Assembly (NCBI RefSeq): GCF_002812125.1
Contig: NZ_NPDQ01000003.1
Coordinates: forward strand, 186,001-250,000
Length of the DNA: 64,000 nucleotides
Source: Leptospira brenneri
Lineage (GTDB): Bacteria; Spirochaetota; Leptospiria; Leptospirales; Leptospiraceae
Reading direction: 5' to 3'
Made by a program: the position numbers and the translations under genes. The number at the start of each line of letters is the position of its first letter. The first letter of the stretch is position 1. The notes under the pieces were generated by a model. The model made no database searches and was not told the DNA's origin. It saw only the letters and a program-made list of their open reading frames with translations. Positions 50,068-59,218 of the stretch are shown here, piece after piece.

Positions 50068-52785
50068 TTAAAACTCCAACCACTTAAAAAGTGCCTGTTT
50101 TAAGTTTTCCTTTTGGACTGGTTTACTGATATAATCATCCATTCCGGCTTCAAAACATTTTTCTTTTTCTCCCGCAATGATCCCAGCGGTCACTGCGATG
50201 ATGGGTAGTTTCTCTCCGTTGCCAAGTTTTCTAATTGCCTTTGTGGCATCATAGCCATTCATTACAGGCATTTGGATGTCCATTAGGATGAGCGAAGGTA
50301 ACTCTTCTTGAAACACCTGGATCGCCTCTTCCCCATTTTGAGCTTCCAATATCTTTGCTTCTGGTAGGATTCGTTTGATAAAATTTTTCATCAGCCCTAA
50401 ATTGACTGAGTTATCTTCCACAATTAAAATCTTAAATGCTTCCCCAGACTTGGAACGATTCTTCAACGCAACTTCTGACACTTTCGATTCAGATTCCAAT
50501 GGTTTGAGCCCAGGATCAAATTCAGGAATTCTCAAGTGGATATCAAAATAGAATTCACTACCTTCGTTTAATTTACTTTTTAATTGTAAGTGGGACTTCA
50601 TCAGAGTCAGGAGTTGTTTACAAATGGCAAGACCGAGTCCAGTTCCACCGAACTTTCTCGTAGTGGAAAAATCTTCCTGAGTGAAAGAATCAAAAATCTT
50701 TTCCTGGCTTTCTTTTGCGATTCCAATCCCAGTATCTTTTATAGAAATTCTTAGATTCACTTTATTTATCTCTAAAGAATCTAAACGTGTTACTTGACAC
50801 TCTACAGAACCAGATTCAGTGAATTTAATCGCATTTCCAATTAAGTTCAATATAACTTGCCGCAATCGATTGGAATCAAACATCAGTAAAGAAGGAATAC
50901 TTTCATCGATATGAAAATGAATGTCTAAACCCTTGATTATGGCTTGGATATTCATAATTTTAATCGCCTCCAAAACCATTTTTTTTAGATCGTTTGATTC
51001 TTCTGCTAATTGTAATTTTCCGGCTTCTGCTTTGGAAAAATCTAAAATATCATTTACAATATTAAGAAGTGCATGTGCAGATTGTTTCACAATTTGAGCA
51101 TATTCACTGTAAGAAGAATTTTCTAGTGTTTCCGCAAGTAGATCGGAATAACCGATGATTCCATTTAGTGGGGTTCTAATTTCATGACTCATATTGGCCA
51201 AAAATTCTGATTTCGCACTGTATGCTTTTTCCGCGAATTCTTTGGCGACTTTTAATTCTAATTTTGTTTCATAAGCTTCTGTGATGTCACGGGTAAACAT
51301 AAGTATTCCGCCGATTCCACCACCTAACTGCTTCCACGGACGAATTTCCCACTGTAAAACTTGATCCTTTTCCCAACCTGGTGGTCGCCACACATCCTCA
51401 TCTCTTTTTAAAACTTCACCGCGTAAACCACGAGAATGAATATCTTTCCATTCCTGGCCAATATTGGGAAAAATTTCATAATGGCTTTTTCCGAGGATTT
51501 CTTCTTTAGATAGATGAATCCGATAGTCTTCAATCCATCGTTGGCTAAGCGCTACATAACGCATTTCTTGGTCTAACATAGCAACCGCGGCCGGTGCATG
51601 TTCCACAAAAGACCATAAAATGGCAGTTTGTGCGGCAAGCGCCATCTCCCATTTTTTTCGTTCATTGATGTCCTGGATGATTCCGTAGATCTTTACAATT
51701 TTTCCATCCTCATATTCCGCACGTCCGATAGTCCGAACCCAAGTTTGGTTCCCCTTGGCAGTCACCATTTCTAATTCTAAATCGTATTCTTTCCCTTCTT
51801 CCAAAAGAAGGGTTACCGCATCCGAAATTTTCTTCCGACTTTCTTCAACTTGATAAAACTGAATCCCACCTTCTACACTGGGAATAAAATCATCTCCAAC
51901 TTCGTGAATTCTTTTCGTAACATTTGTCCAACTGGCTTTATTAGTTTTGATATCCAAATCCCAACCACCGATTTTTGCAAGGCCTGCCACTTGGTCGAGG
52001 AGTCGAGATAGATTTTGTAATTCCATCTCTGCTTGTAAAGACTCAGAGATATCTAAAATTTGGGATAGATAATAAACAGGATTCCCTAAATGGTCTCGAA
52101 TGATGGACTTGTTTAACACCGCCCAAATCATACTGCCATCTTTTGAAGTATAACGTTTTTTAATTTGAAAACTCTGGATGTTACCCCTATTTAGTTTTTC
52201 TAAAAAAGAAAGTTCTAACTTTAAATCTTCTGGATGAGTGATCTCGGAAATGGATTTAGTTTTTAACTCCTCCGCAGAATATCCCAACCATTGACAAAAA
52301 ATTGGATTGGCTTCAATCACTTCCCCATGTGGATTTTCAATTTCCATTCCAATGCTGGAACTAAGAAAAGAGGAAGAAAATAAATCTCTAGCTAATTCAG
52401 TAGATTGTAATACATAAGGACTTGTATTTTTTTGTAACCCCACACTGGAGTCGAGGACAATGATTACATAACTTTTTCCAGATTCATTAAAATCTTTTAA
52501 GTACATACGAAATGGAAATCCGGCACTATTACTTGGATCAAAACAAATACGGCCAAAAGTCGACCCCTTCTTACCTAGTGCAGATTCTAAAGGATCCCCT
52601 GATTGAGTAAGAATACATTCGGCCGGAAAAGATTGATCCTCCGTCATTCCCATCGATTTGGACGCGACAGGACTTGGATACACGATACCGATTGCGGTAT
52701 CCCATACTAGAAAACCATGAAGGCCATTTTCCAATACCAACTCACATAACTCTCGATTGCCTGCGATCAATGTAATTGGATTCAT
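50068..52785 (-). CDS. Multi-PAS hybrid histidine kinase with receiver domain
   Basis: A cytoplasmic protein of about 905 residues without transmembrane helices. Four PAS-like units (about 1-115, 125-250, 260-380, 390-505; e.g. NPIFCQWLGYSAEEL, IGGWDLDIKTNKASW) precede HisKA (NMSHEIRTPLNGIIGYSDLL near 535), HATPase (NLIGNAIKFTESG, KDTGIGIAKE, FGGTGLGLAICKQLL) and a receiver (ILIVEDNSVN, phospho-Asp in SLILMDIQMPVMNG, Lys in ISKPVQ). All catalytic boxes are intact. The start is taken as ATG 52785; GTG 52794 is possible. It lies 22 bases behind a heme-binding lipoprotein gene, its likely partner. Confidence 0.93.
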   Translation of the reverse strand: MNPITLIAGNRELCELVLENGLHGFLVWDTAIGIVYPSPVASKSMGMTEDQSFPAECILTQSGDPLESALGKKGSTFGRICFDPSNSAGFPFRMYLKDFNESGKSYVIIVLDSSVGLQKNTSPYVLQSTELARDLFSSSFLSSSIGMEIENPHGEVIEANPIFCQWLGYSAEELKTKSISEITHPEDLKLELSFLEKLNRGNIQSFQIKKRYTSKDGSMIWAVLNKSIIRDHLGNPVYYLSQILDISESLQAEMELQNLSRLLDQVAGLAKIGGWDLDIKTNKASWTNVTKRIHEVGDDFIPSVEGGIQFYQVEESRKKISDAVTLLLEEGKEYDLELEMVTAKGNQTWVRTIGRAEYEDGKIVKIYGIIQDINERKKWEMALAAQTAILWSFVEHAPAAVAMLDQEMRYVALSQRWIEDYRIHLSKEEILGKSHYEIFPNIGQEWKDIHSRGLRGEVLKRDEDVWRPPGWEKDQVLQWEIRPWKQLGGGIGGILMFTRDITEAYETKLELKVAKEFAEKAYSAKSEFLANMSHEIRTPLNGIIGYSDLLAETLENSSYSEYAQIVKQSAHALLNIVNDILDFSKAEAGKLQLAEESNDLKKMVLEAIKIMNIQAIIKGLDIHFHIDESIPSLLMFDSNRLRQVILNLIGNAIKFTESGSVECQVTRLDSLEINKVNLRISIKDTGIGIAKESQEKIFDSFTQEDFSTTRKFGGTGLGLAICKQLLTLMKSHLQLKSKLNEGSEFYFDIHLRIPEFDPGLKPLESESKVSEVALKNRSKSGEAFKILIVEDNSVNLGLMKNFIKRILPEAKILEAQNGEEAIQVFQEELPSLILMDIQMPVMNGYDATKAIRKLGNGEKLPIIAVTAGIIAGEKEKCFEAGMDDYISKPVQKENLKQALFKWLEF

Positions 52786-52807
52786 CACTATCACTTGCCC
52801 AAAGGCT

Positions 52808-53374
52808 TTATTTCGGAAACTTTACCGAAAAGAGTCCTCTCAGTTCCCCAACTTTATAACCAATGGCTTTATCATTGGGATATTCTTGGTTTAGAATTTG
52901 TTTTGTCTCTTTCTGAATCTCATTGGAGTTTCCATGGCATTGGAGGCAAAAACCCATAACAGGAATTGGAATGTAAAAGGTCACAGAATCATCCGACGTT
53001 CGGGTTTGGTGTGGAAATACACCTTCATTTGTTTTTAATTTTTCTATTTCTAAAAAAATCTTCTCTTCTTCTGGGGAAAGAGAATTCGAGATATTTCGAG
53101 GTTTACTTGTGATCCGGCGAAGTTCGACTTTATGTTTCTGACCGAGCTGGTTTGTAAACCCAACAGCATTCAATTTACAAAACGGTATGGCCTGTTTGGT
53201 TCCTCCCTCTGCCATTGCTGCTGTCAGTTTTTTTACTAAATTTGATTTGGCTTCATTCGTAATGGAAATGGCAATTTCTTCATAGTTAGGTTTCTCTTTT
53301 TGGCATTGCCAGAGAGGGATCAAAACTAGGAGCCCAAAAACAAGTTTCAGAACAGAGAAAAGTAATCTTATCAT
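52808..53374 (-). CDS. Tll0287-like (DUF3365) c-type heme lipoprotein
   Basis: A 188-residue lipoprotein: signal ending LIPLWQC (Cys near 24), then a Tll0287/DUF3365-like PAS-type domain: AIPFCKLNAVGFTNQLG, ITSKPRNISNSLSPEEE, VTFYIPIPVMGFCLQCHGN (heme-attachment CxxCH: CLQCH) and NDKAIGYKVGELRGLFSVK. Such domains hold one covalent heme outside the cytoplasm and are found in redox or gas sensors. Here the domain is free rather than fused to a kinase, but the next gene is a hybrid kinase. Confidence 0.87.
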   Translation of the reverse strand: MIRLLFSVLKLVFGLLVLIPLWQCQKEKPNYEEIAISITNEAKSNLVKKLTAAMAEGGTKQAIPFCKLNAVGFTNQLGQKHKVELRRITSKPRNISNSLSPEEEKIFLEIEKLKTNEGVFPHQTRTSDDSVTFYIPIPVMGFCLQCHGNSNEIQKETKQILNQEYPNDKAIGYKVGELRGLFSVKFPK

Positions 53375-53490
53375 ACAAACTCAAATTCTTATCGATGGTT
53401 TTCATTCTGCAACTGGTAAAATCAAACCAACTCCCGAAAGACCCATTTGACACTACGGACTCATCCCAAAATCTTGACTTGGTTCCTATT

Positions 53491-54513
53491 ATGAAACAAA
53501 CAAAATTGGCAATCATTGGTGCTGGTGGTCTTACCGGTAAAGAACTCACAAAACTCATTGCCCACCACCCAGGTTTTGAGTTAGTGCACGTCACATCCAA
53601 CCAAGTCGATGGAAAACATATCCGTGAGGTTTTTCCTGATTTGAGTCATTTGCCAGATTTAAAGTTTCACAAACATGATGCTCCTGTCCCTAAGGATGCC
53701 GGAATTGTCCTTGCCACTCCGAATGAAGCCTCACTCGAAAAAGCCCCGGAATTTTTAAAAGAAGGTCGCAAGGTCATAGACCTTTCCGGAACCTTCAGGC
53801 TCCACAACCAAACTAAATTTGAAAAGGCATACCAATTTTCCCATACTGAGTTTGGACTCATGGACCAAGTGGTTTTTGGTTTGCCGGAACTCTTCCGAGA
53901 GAAATTAAAAAATGCCAACTTCGTTTCGAATCCTGGCTGTTATGCGACCTCTGCCATTCTCCCTATCGCCCTACTTGGAAATTTGAGAAAAGAAATCCAA
54001 GGTCCAGTCATTGTCGATGCAAAATCAGGTGTCAGCGGTGCCGGGGGAAGAACGGAAGAAATCAAATTTGCTTATACAAATGTATATGAAAACTTTAGAG
54101 CGTATAAAATCCTCACCCACCAACATGAACCAGAAATGGAAGAGTATGGATTTGTAGGAACAGAGGAAAAAGAAATTCTTTTCACACCGCACCTACTTCC
54201 GATTTATCGAGGAATCCTTGCGACCATTTATATTTCTTTTCCAAAAGGAATTGATCCCAAACAAGTAGAAGAAAAATTTCAAGTGGCAGCATCAAAAGAA
54301 CCTTTTGTTAGATTGTATTCCTCTCCTGAAGAAGTAGAAATCAGAAAAATACAAAATACAAACTTTTTGGATCTGGGATTTCGAATCAAAGGAAACACTC
54401 TCGTCATTGTATCCGCACTTGATAACCTTATGAAAGGAGCGGCAGGACAGGCCTTACAGAATTTAAATTTAATGTATGGGTATCCTGAAACGGAAGGACT
54501 TGTTACCCTTTAA
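53491..54513 (+). CDS. argC: N-acetyl-gamma-glutamyl-phosphate reductase
   Basis: A 340-residue ArgC (third step of arginine synthesis, NADPH-dependent reduction of acetylglutamyl phosphate). NADP loop LAIIGAGGLTGKELTKLI at the N terminus; active-site FVSNPGCYATSAILPI with the catalytic Cys near 148; AKSGVSGAGG; and HQHEPEM near the C-terminal third. The frame is open to 53395, but the Rossmann loop fixes the start at ATG 53491. No Shine-Dalgarno is apparent. It overlaps the next gene by 38 bases. Other arg genes are not in the window. Confidence 0.95.
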   Translation: MKQTKLAIIGAGGLTGKELTKLIAHHPGFELVHVTSNQVDGKHIREVFPDLSHLPDLKFHKHDAPVPKDAGIVLATPNEASLEKAPEFLKEGRKVIDLSGTFRLHNQTKFEKAYQFSHTEFGLMDQVVFGLPELFREKLKNANFVSNPGCYATSAILPIALLGNLRKEIQGPVIVDAKSGVSGAGGRTEEIKFAYTNVYENFRAYKILTHQHEPEMEEYGFVGTEEKEILFTPHLLPIYRGILATIYISFPKGIDPKQVEEKFQVAASKEPFVRLYSSPEEVEIRKIQNTNFLDLGFRIKGNTLVIVSALDNLMKGAAGQALQNLNLMYGYPETEGLVTL

Positions 54514-55105
54514 CATTAACCAAACACTAGTTACCGGGGCATTCGAAGGCGAAGTTGGACTCCTTCGGGCTTCGGGAAAATTTCCTCATCTCCAAGTGAT
54601 GGGGATTGGGAATTTGGAGGCAGCGGTCAATTTATCTGATTATCTCTTTCGAAATAAAGAGATCAGACATATTGTTTTTTTTGGATCTTGTGGGGCTTAC
54701 GAGTGGAGTGGGATTCCAACAAAATCCTTCGTTTCACCAAACATTATTTATACGAAAGAACTGGGCCATGTTTTAAAATTATCTAAACAAATTCCCGAAT
54801 CCCCAGAGTTTTATCAATTGGTTCCGGACAAAACCTTTCGAACCGTTCAAGGTAACGCCCCCACTACCATCACTTTAAAAGAATTAAATTCACCTCCCGA
54901 ACCTTCCTGGAAAGATTTAGAAGTAGAAAACCTAGAACTTTTTGGAATCAGCAAAATTGTTTCCAGATTTTCAATCACTGCCACTGCCTATTTAGCAGTG
55001 ACCAACCAAGTAGGCCCAGAAGGATCAAAGGATTGGGCCGAGAATTGGAAAGAACTCTCCCATTCATTACAAAATCAATTTTTGGAAAAAATGCGTTCCA
55101 TTTAA
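54476..55105 (+). CDS. Nucleoside phosphorylase/hydrolase-like protein
   Basis: A 209-residue protein of the purine-nucleoside-phosphorylase/MTAN fold: VTGAFEGEVGLL at the N terminus, VMGIGNLEAAVNLSDYL (equivalent to the GxGxxxAA motif), IVFFGSCGAYE and the later VENLELFGISKIVSRF, matching the ME(A)xG substrate region only loosely. It could be a nucleosidase of futalosine or methylthioadenosine type, but the key Glu pattern is uncertain. The ATG overlaps argC by 38 bases; the real start may be the TTG at 54500, which would reduce the overlap. Confidence 0.68.
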   Translation: MGILKRKDLLPFNINQTLVTGAFEGEVGLLRASGKFPHLQVMGIGNLEAAVNLSDYLFRNKEIRHIVFFGSCGAYEWSGIPTKSFVSPNIIYTKELGHVLKLSKQIPESPEFYQLVPDKTFRTVQGNAPTTITLKELNSPPEPSWKDLEVENLELFGISKIVSRFSITATAYLAVTNQVGPEGSKDWAENWKELSHSLQNQFLEKMRSI

Positions 55106-55138
55106 AAAAGTAAAAACTCTTTCCAAACTTGATGGAAA
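55104..55138 (-). terminator. Probable terminator of the GST gene
   Basis: On the minus strand a short 6-base stem (TTTCCA/TGGAAA, 55120-55125 and 55133-55138) is followed by GAGTTTTTACTTTTTT. Short stem but a strong T-rich tail, 22 bases after the stop of the glutathione transferase gene. Confidence 0.45.
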
Positions 55139-55159
55139 AGCAACTTAACCCAAACCAAC

Positions 55160-55768
55160 CTAAGTCTCCAAAATTCTAGCGACACTTGGTTCGGACAACA
55201 CACGTTTCCTCCAATTTTCTATTGAAACAGGTATCTTTATTTCCAACATTTGAATGTCTTGAATAAAAGGTGCATAAAGAACTTCTAAAATACCAAACCT
55301 GTTTTCATGTAAATATTCATTGGATTCCAAAATCTTTTCTAAAATATCGAAATGACGTCCAATGCGTTTGCCAGAATCTTTCATTCGGTTCTGATCCCAT
55401 TTCTCTTCTGGAACAAATTTCTTCGTAAAATAAATGACACTTCCCGGAAAACAAAACTCGGATTCACAACGTTGGATGGCTTGGTTTAAAAGGGCTCTAG
55501 ATTGGATCTCTTTCGAAAAAAAAGGAGATTCAAAGGAATGTTTTTCTTCCAGATAACGAATGATTGCCTGTGATTCAGCAAGTAAAAAGTCACCATCCTT
55601 TAATACAGGAACCTTTCCATAAGGATTGATTTGTAAAAACGGTCTCTTTCTATTTTCCAATTTTTCCAAAGCGACGGTAACAGTTTCATAAGGAAGGTTT
55701 CGATACCCCAAATAGATATGAACACGTTTACTGTAAGGGGAACGAGAATTGGAATACAATTGATACAT
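55160..55768 (-). CDS. Glutathione S-transferase family protein
   Basis: A 202-residue cytoplasmic protein. The N-terminal thioredoxin-like domain (1-78) has LYSNSRSPYSKRVHIYL, the cis-Pro segment GKVPVLKDGD and the glutathione-binding LAESQAIIRYLEE; the C-terminal helical domain covers 85-202. Substrate unknown. Length and layout are typical of bacterial GSTs. Confidence 0.92.
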   Translation of the reverse strand: MYQLYSNSRSPYSKRVHIYLGYRNLPYETVTVALEKLENRKRPFLQINPYGKVPVLKDGDFLLAESQAIIRYLEEKHSFESPFFSKEIQSRALLNQAIQRCESEFCFPGSVIYFTKKFVPEEKWDQNRMKDSGKRIGRHFDILEKILESNEYLHENRFGILEVLYAPFIQDIQMLEIKIPVSIENWRKRVLSEPSVARILET

Positions 55769-55818
55769 TCAAATTTCTCCAAAATTTTTATCATCTAAAG
55801 CCATATTGTTTTTTTCTA

Positions 55819-56979
55819 TTAATAAGGAAACCAGAGGATTCCTTCGCGTTTTAACTTTTCAATCGCATAACGGTCTGTCATCCCTGCAATATAATCACAA
55901 ATCACACGCATACGACCGTCTTCTTCTTCTCTTTTCCTGTAAGACTCTGGAATGGATTCGGGATGGGATTCAAAATGTTTAAAAAGTAAAAATATAGTTT
56001 CTTTTCCCCTTTCACTCATCCGAGACACTTCTGGGTGACGATAGAGTTTTCCAAATAAAAAAGATTTTAATTCTCTAAATTCATTTTGAAATTCTTCTGA
56101 GAACTGAACTAATTTATTTTGTTTCTGAAAACTTAAAGCGAGATCCTCTCTAGTTTTGATGGAAAATTTTTTTAGGACTTCGTCGATACTATCGATCAAA
56201 TCAGAAACCATCAAATTCAACACAACTCGACCGACAGATCGTGAAACCGAATCAATATCCGATGAATTGATATTGGGAAGAGCATCTTCAATTCGTTTCC
56301 AAACTTTTAATTCTTTAACGTCAGAAAGTTTAAGAAGTCCACTTTCCAATCCATCTTCTAAATCATGAGCGCTATAAGTGATTTCATCAGAACTATCCAC
56401 TACCATTGCTTCCAGAGAGGGACCTTGGTCTCGGCGTACATCCAAAAGTTCAGACCTTTCATAATCACCTCCATGTTTCATGATTCCGAGTAAAGTTTCC
56501 CCACAAAGATTGAGTCCGGGAAATTCTGGATAACGTCTTTCTAGTTTTTGTACCACACGTAATGATTGTTTGTTGTGTTCAAAACCGCCCTTTCCTCGCA
56601 TTAATTCAGAAAGGGCTTCTTGACCTGCATGACCAAAAGGAGAATGACCCAAATCGTGAGCCAGAGCAATGGTTTCACTTAAGTCTTCATTCAGACCCAG
56701 TACTTTCGAGATCGTTTTAGAAATCCCCGCTACTTCTAAGGTATGAGTGAGACGATTGCGAAAATGGTCCCCTTCCGAATAGACAAACACTTGGGTTTTA
56801 TAGTCTAATCTTTTGAAAGCATGAGAATGAATGATACGATCTCTATCCCTTTGGAAAGGGAGTCTGTATGGATGCTCAGGTTCTCCATACTCACGTTCCC
56901 CTGGATTTCTACTCTTTACAGCATAAGGAGCAAGGTTTTTTTCTTCATCGGCAAGGAGCTCGTTTCTCCCTTTCTTCAT
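55819..56979 (-). CDS. dgt: Deoxyguanosinetriphosphate triphosphohydrolase-like protein
   Basis: A 386-residue HD-domain enzyme of the dGTPase type. Characteristic blocks: YRLPFQRDRDRIIHSHAFKRL (about 38-58), THTLEVAGIS, the metal-binding HDLGHSPFGHAG (about 107-118) and the third metal residue in DSSDEITYSAHDLEDGL. These enzymes hydrolyse dNTPs to deoxynucleosides and triphosphate and help to set nucleotide pools. Shorter than the E. coli form, matching the common type 2 subgroup. Confidence 0.93.
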   Translation of the reverse strand: MKKGRNELLADEEKNLAPYAVKSRNPGEREYGEPEHPYRLPFQRDRDRIIHSHAFKRLDYKTQVFVYSEGDHFRNRLTHTLEVAGISKTISKVLGLNEDLSETIALAHDLGHSPFGHAGQEALSELMRGKGGFEHNKQSLRVVQKLERRYPEFPGLNLCGETLLGIMKHGGDYERSELLDVRRDQGPSLEAMVVDSSDEITYSAHDLEDGLESGLLKLSDVKELKVWKRIEDALPNINSSDIDSVSRSVGRVVLNLMVSDLIDSIDEVLKKFSIKTREDLALSFQKQNKLVQFSEEFQNEFRELKSFLFGKLYRHPEVSRMSERGKETIFLLFKHFESHPESIPESYRKREEEDGRMRVICDYIAGMTDRYAIEKLKREGILWFPY

Positions 56980-57028
56980 AAATCTCTTTCCTTTTTGAAC
57001 GAAACCATAAAATCAGTATAAATCCCTC

Positions 57029-57649
57029 ATGGACTTTCTACAAACTCTAGTTTCCATTTTTATGCAATACGGTTATTTTGCCGTTTTTGGAATTCTGATC
57101 CTTTGCGGATTTGGTCTTCCGGTTCCTGAAGACATTTCTCTCACCGCTGGTGGAGTGATTGCAGGCCTTGGTTATGCCAATGTGCATGTTATGTTTTTTG
57201 TCGGAATGGCCGGAGTATTACTGGGCGATAGTTTTGTTTTTTGGTTGGGGAGTTATTACGGCGAAAAAGCTCTCACCCTACCTATCCTAAGGACAGTCCT
57301 CCATCCAGAACGATTTGATAAAGTTCGGGAACAATTCAAAAAATACGGACGCTGGGTGGTCTTTTTTGGGCGTTTTATGCCTGGACTCAGAATGCCCGTG
57401 TTCTTTACAGCAGGCACATCCAAACAGATTAGTTTTATTCGTTTTGTTTTGACCGATGGGTTTGCAGCTCTCATCTCTGTGCCTATTTGGGTTTATTTGG
57501 GTTATTATGGGGCCCATAATTTTGACCAACTGATGGGTTGGGTGCGAAATGGCCAAACCATCATCCTGACACTCGTAGCAATTGCGGTGGTAGTAGCTGT
57601 ATTTTTCTGGTGGCGGAGGAAACAAAAGGAGCCAAGAGGAGAAAAATGA
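57029..57649 (+). CDS. DedA family membrane protein
   Basis: A 206-residue membrane protein with four to five helices and re-entrant segments. The DedA (SNARE-associated/VTT) signature is visible: FGLPVPEDISLTAGG near 30-44 and KYGRWVVFFGRFMPGLRMPVFFTAGTS near 110-136, with the conserved R in FxGRFxPGxR. DedA proteins help to recycle undecaprenyl phosphate or flip phospholipids. The stop overlaps the ATG of the next lipoprotein gene (ATGA). Confidence 0.93.
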   Translation: MDFLQTLVSIFMQYGYFAVFGILILCGFGLPVPEDISLTAGGVIAGLGYANVHVMFFVGMAGVLLGDSFVFWLGSYYGEKALTLPILRTVLHPERFDKVREQFKKYGRWVVFFGRFMPGLRMPVFFTAGTSKQISFIRFVLTDGFAALISVPIWVYLGYYGAHNFDQLMGWVRNGQTIILTLVAIAVVVAVFFWWRRKQKEPRGEK

Positions 57650-58125
57650 ACATCGCTCTGTTTTTGCCCCGGCTTCTTCTTGCCGGATTTGTTATTTTTA
57701 GTTTTGGTTGTACAAATTACTCCACGACCGCCTCAGTCCAGGCTCCTCCTACCTTAATTTCCATCACAAACAACGGAAATTCCAATTTTACCCTCAAAGT
57801 GAGGGCTCAAAACCCGGAATTTATCTTCCAAGGTTACCGTCTTTATTCGGGAGCCACAGAAACCCTGGCCCAAAATCCGCCTGACCTGAATGCCGGGGAC
57901 GCTTGTCTGCTCGCCCAAGCCACCATTGTCCAACCCATCGAATATACCTTCGAAATCGATCCTTCAACCAATGCCAACACAGCCGGGGTATCCTGTCGGA
58001 TCTTTTCCACCCTGACCCCAGGAACGTACATTGCCATGCGAACCCTAGGACTTTCGGTCAACCTTCAAAATAGCTCCAGTTCCTTTAAGGTTTCGATCCC
58101 CTCTAACGCTCTTATTGTCCCTTAA
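57646..58125 (+). CDS. Predicted lipoprotein of unknown function
   Basis: A 159-residue protein: signal ending IFSFGC (Cys near 22), then an Asn/Ser/Thr-rich beta-sandwich-looking domain (STTASVQAPPTLISITNN, NSNFTLKVRAQNPEFIFQGYRLYSG), resembling a fibronectin type III fold with an inserted disulphide pair (DACLL, VSCRIF). No family recognised. Overlaps dedA. Confidence 0.78.
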   Translation: MNIALFLPRLLLAGFVIFSFGCTNYSTTASVQAPPTLISITNNGNSNFTLKVRAQNPEFIFQGYRLYSGATETLAQNPPDLNAGDACLLAQATIVQPIEYTFEIDPSTNANTAGVSCRIFSTLTPGTYIAMRTLGLSVNLQNSSSSFKVSIPSNALIVP

Positions 58126-58139
58126 AATAAAACTTTCTT

Positions 58140-58168
58140 GCATTTAAGTCAAATGCGTGTATTTTTTT
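58140..58168 (+). terminator. Weak terminator ahead of the TRAP operon
   Basis: GCATTT-AAGTC-AAATGC hairpin (58140-58156) followed after a few bases by seven T residues. Short stem; it probably separates the DedA/lipoprotein pair from the TRAP operon. Confidence 0.4.
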
Positions 58169-58295
58169 CCGGAATCATGGGAAAACTTTGCGTTCTTTTT
58201 TAGAATTACTCTAAAAGAGGGCAAAGTACTAAAGCATGAGGACACAAATAAAAAAGAACACTATGTTCTATCAATCTTTTGGAGGATGATACAAA

Positions 58296-59198
58296 ATGTA
58301 CCAAACAAAACATTGGTCAAAAATCGCAATGGCAGGTCTCGTACTCGTTTCTGTTGTTGCTTGCGGAAAATCTAGACAAACCAAAATCTCTGACTCAACC
58401 GTAGAAAGAGCAACGGCACCAGCAAAACTTCCTGCTGACGTTGAAAAACTCTGGAAAAACAGACATAACGAACAAGACCTTAGACTTGCCCTTGTTGGTT
58501 TAGAAAAGTTCGCGGCAGAGAACCCTCAGTACTCTGACGTAAAAGTTTTACTTTGCCGAGGAAACTATCTTTTAAGTGACGGACATCTTTGGTTAAAACT
58601 TACAGGTGATGCCGATGCAGACGAAAAAGTAAAAGAAGAATCCATCCAATTTTACGATGCTGCTGTGACCTGGTGTGAAGCCGCTCTAGCATTAAATGCA
58701 AAATTTAGAGACAAAGTAGTCAAAGAAAAACTAGCGATTGAAAAATCTTTAGATGTTCTTGGCCCACAAGACATTGATGCACTCTACTGGAGATATGCAT
58801 CTCTTGCAAAATGGTCTCGTTTAGTAGGATTTACTACATTACTCGCAAACCGTTCTAATTTTTCTGCCATGATCAATCGAGCGAAAGAAATCGAAAAATC
58901 AATGGGTAAAGAGTATTTCTACTCTGCAACACTCCGATACGATGCAGCAAGTAACGCTCTTTCTCCAACAGGAGACAAAAAACTAGCAGCAAAACTTTTT
59001 GAAGAAGCAATTGCAAAACACCCGAACTATTTTGCCGTACGTGTATTGTATGCAGAAAGTAGCCTCAAAGGGAACGAAGACAAATTTAAAAAACAATTAG
59101 ATTATGTAATCAAAGGTAAAGCGGCTTCTCTTCCTGAAATCGAAGCAGATCAAATCGTAGAACAACGTAAAGCTAAGAAATTACTAGACGAACTATAG
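58296..59198 (+). CDS. TRAP transporter-associated TPR lipoprotein (TatT family)
   Basis: A 300-residue lipoprotein: signal KIAMAGLVLVSVVAC with a proper lipobox (VVAC, Cys near 23), then an all-helical body of TPR-like units (LALVGLEKFAAENPQYSDVKVLLCRGNYLL; AAKLFEEAIAKHPNYFAVRVLYAES). It matches the TatT family described from Treponema pallidum Tp0956, whose trimer docks with the TRAP solute-binding protein. GGAGG lies 8 bases upstream of the ATG. It heads the dctP-dctQ-dctM operon, which supports the call strongly. Confidence 0.9.
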   Translation: MYQTKHWSKIAMAGLVLVSVVACGKSRQTKISDSTVERATAPAKLPADVEKLWKNRHNEQDLRLALVGLEKFAAENPQYSDVKVLLCRGNYLLSDGHLWLKLTGDADADEKVKEESIQFYDAAVTWCEAALALNAKFRDKVVKEKLAIEKSLDVLGPQDIDALYWRYASLAKWSRLVGFTTLLANRSNFSAMINRAKEIEKSMGKEYFYSATLRYDAASNALSPTGDKKLAAKLFEEAIAKHPNYFAVRVLYAESSLKGNEDKFKKQLDYVIKGKAASLPEIEADQIVEQRKAKKLLDEL

Positions 59199-59218
59199 GC
59201 ATTAACTAGGAGAACTAG

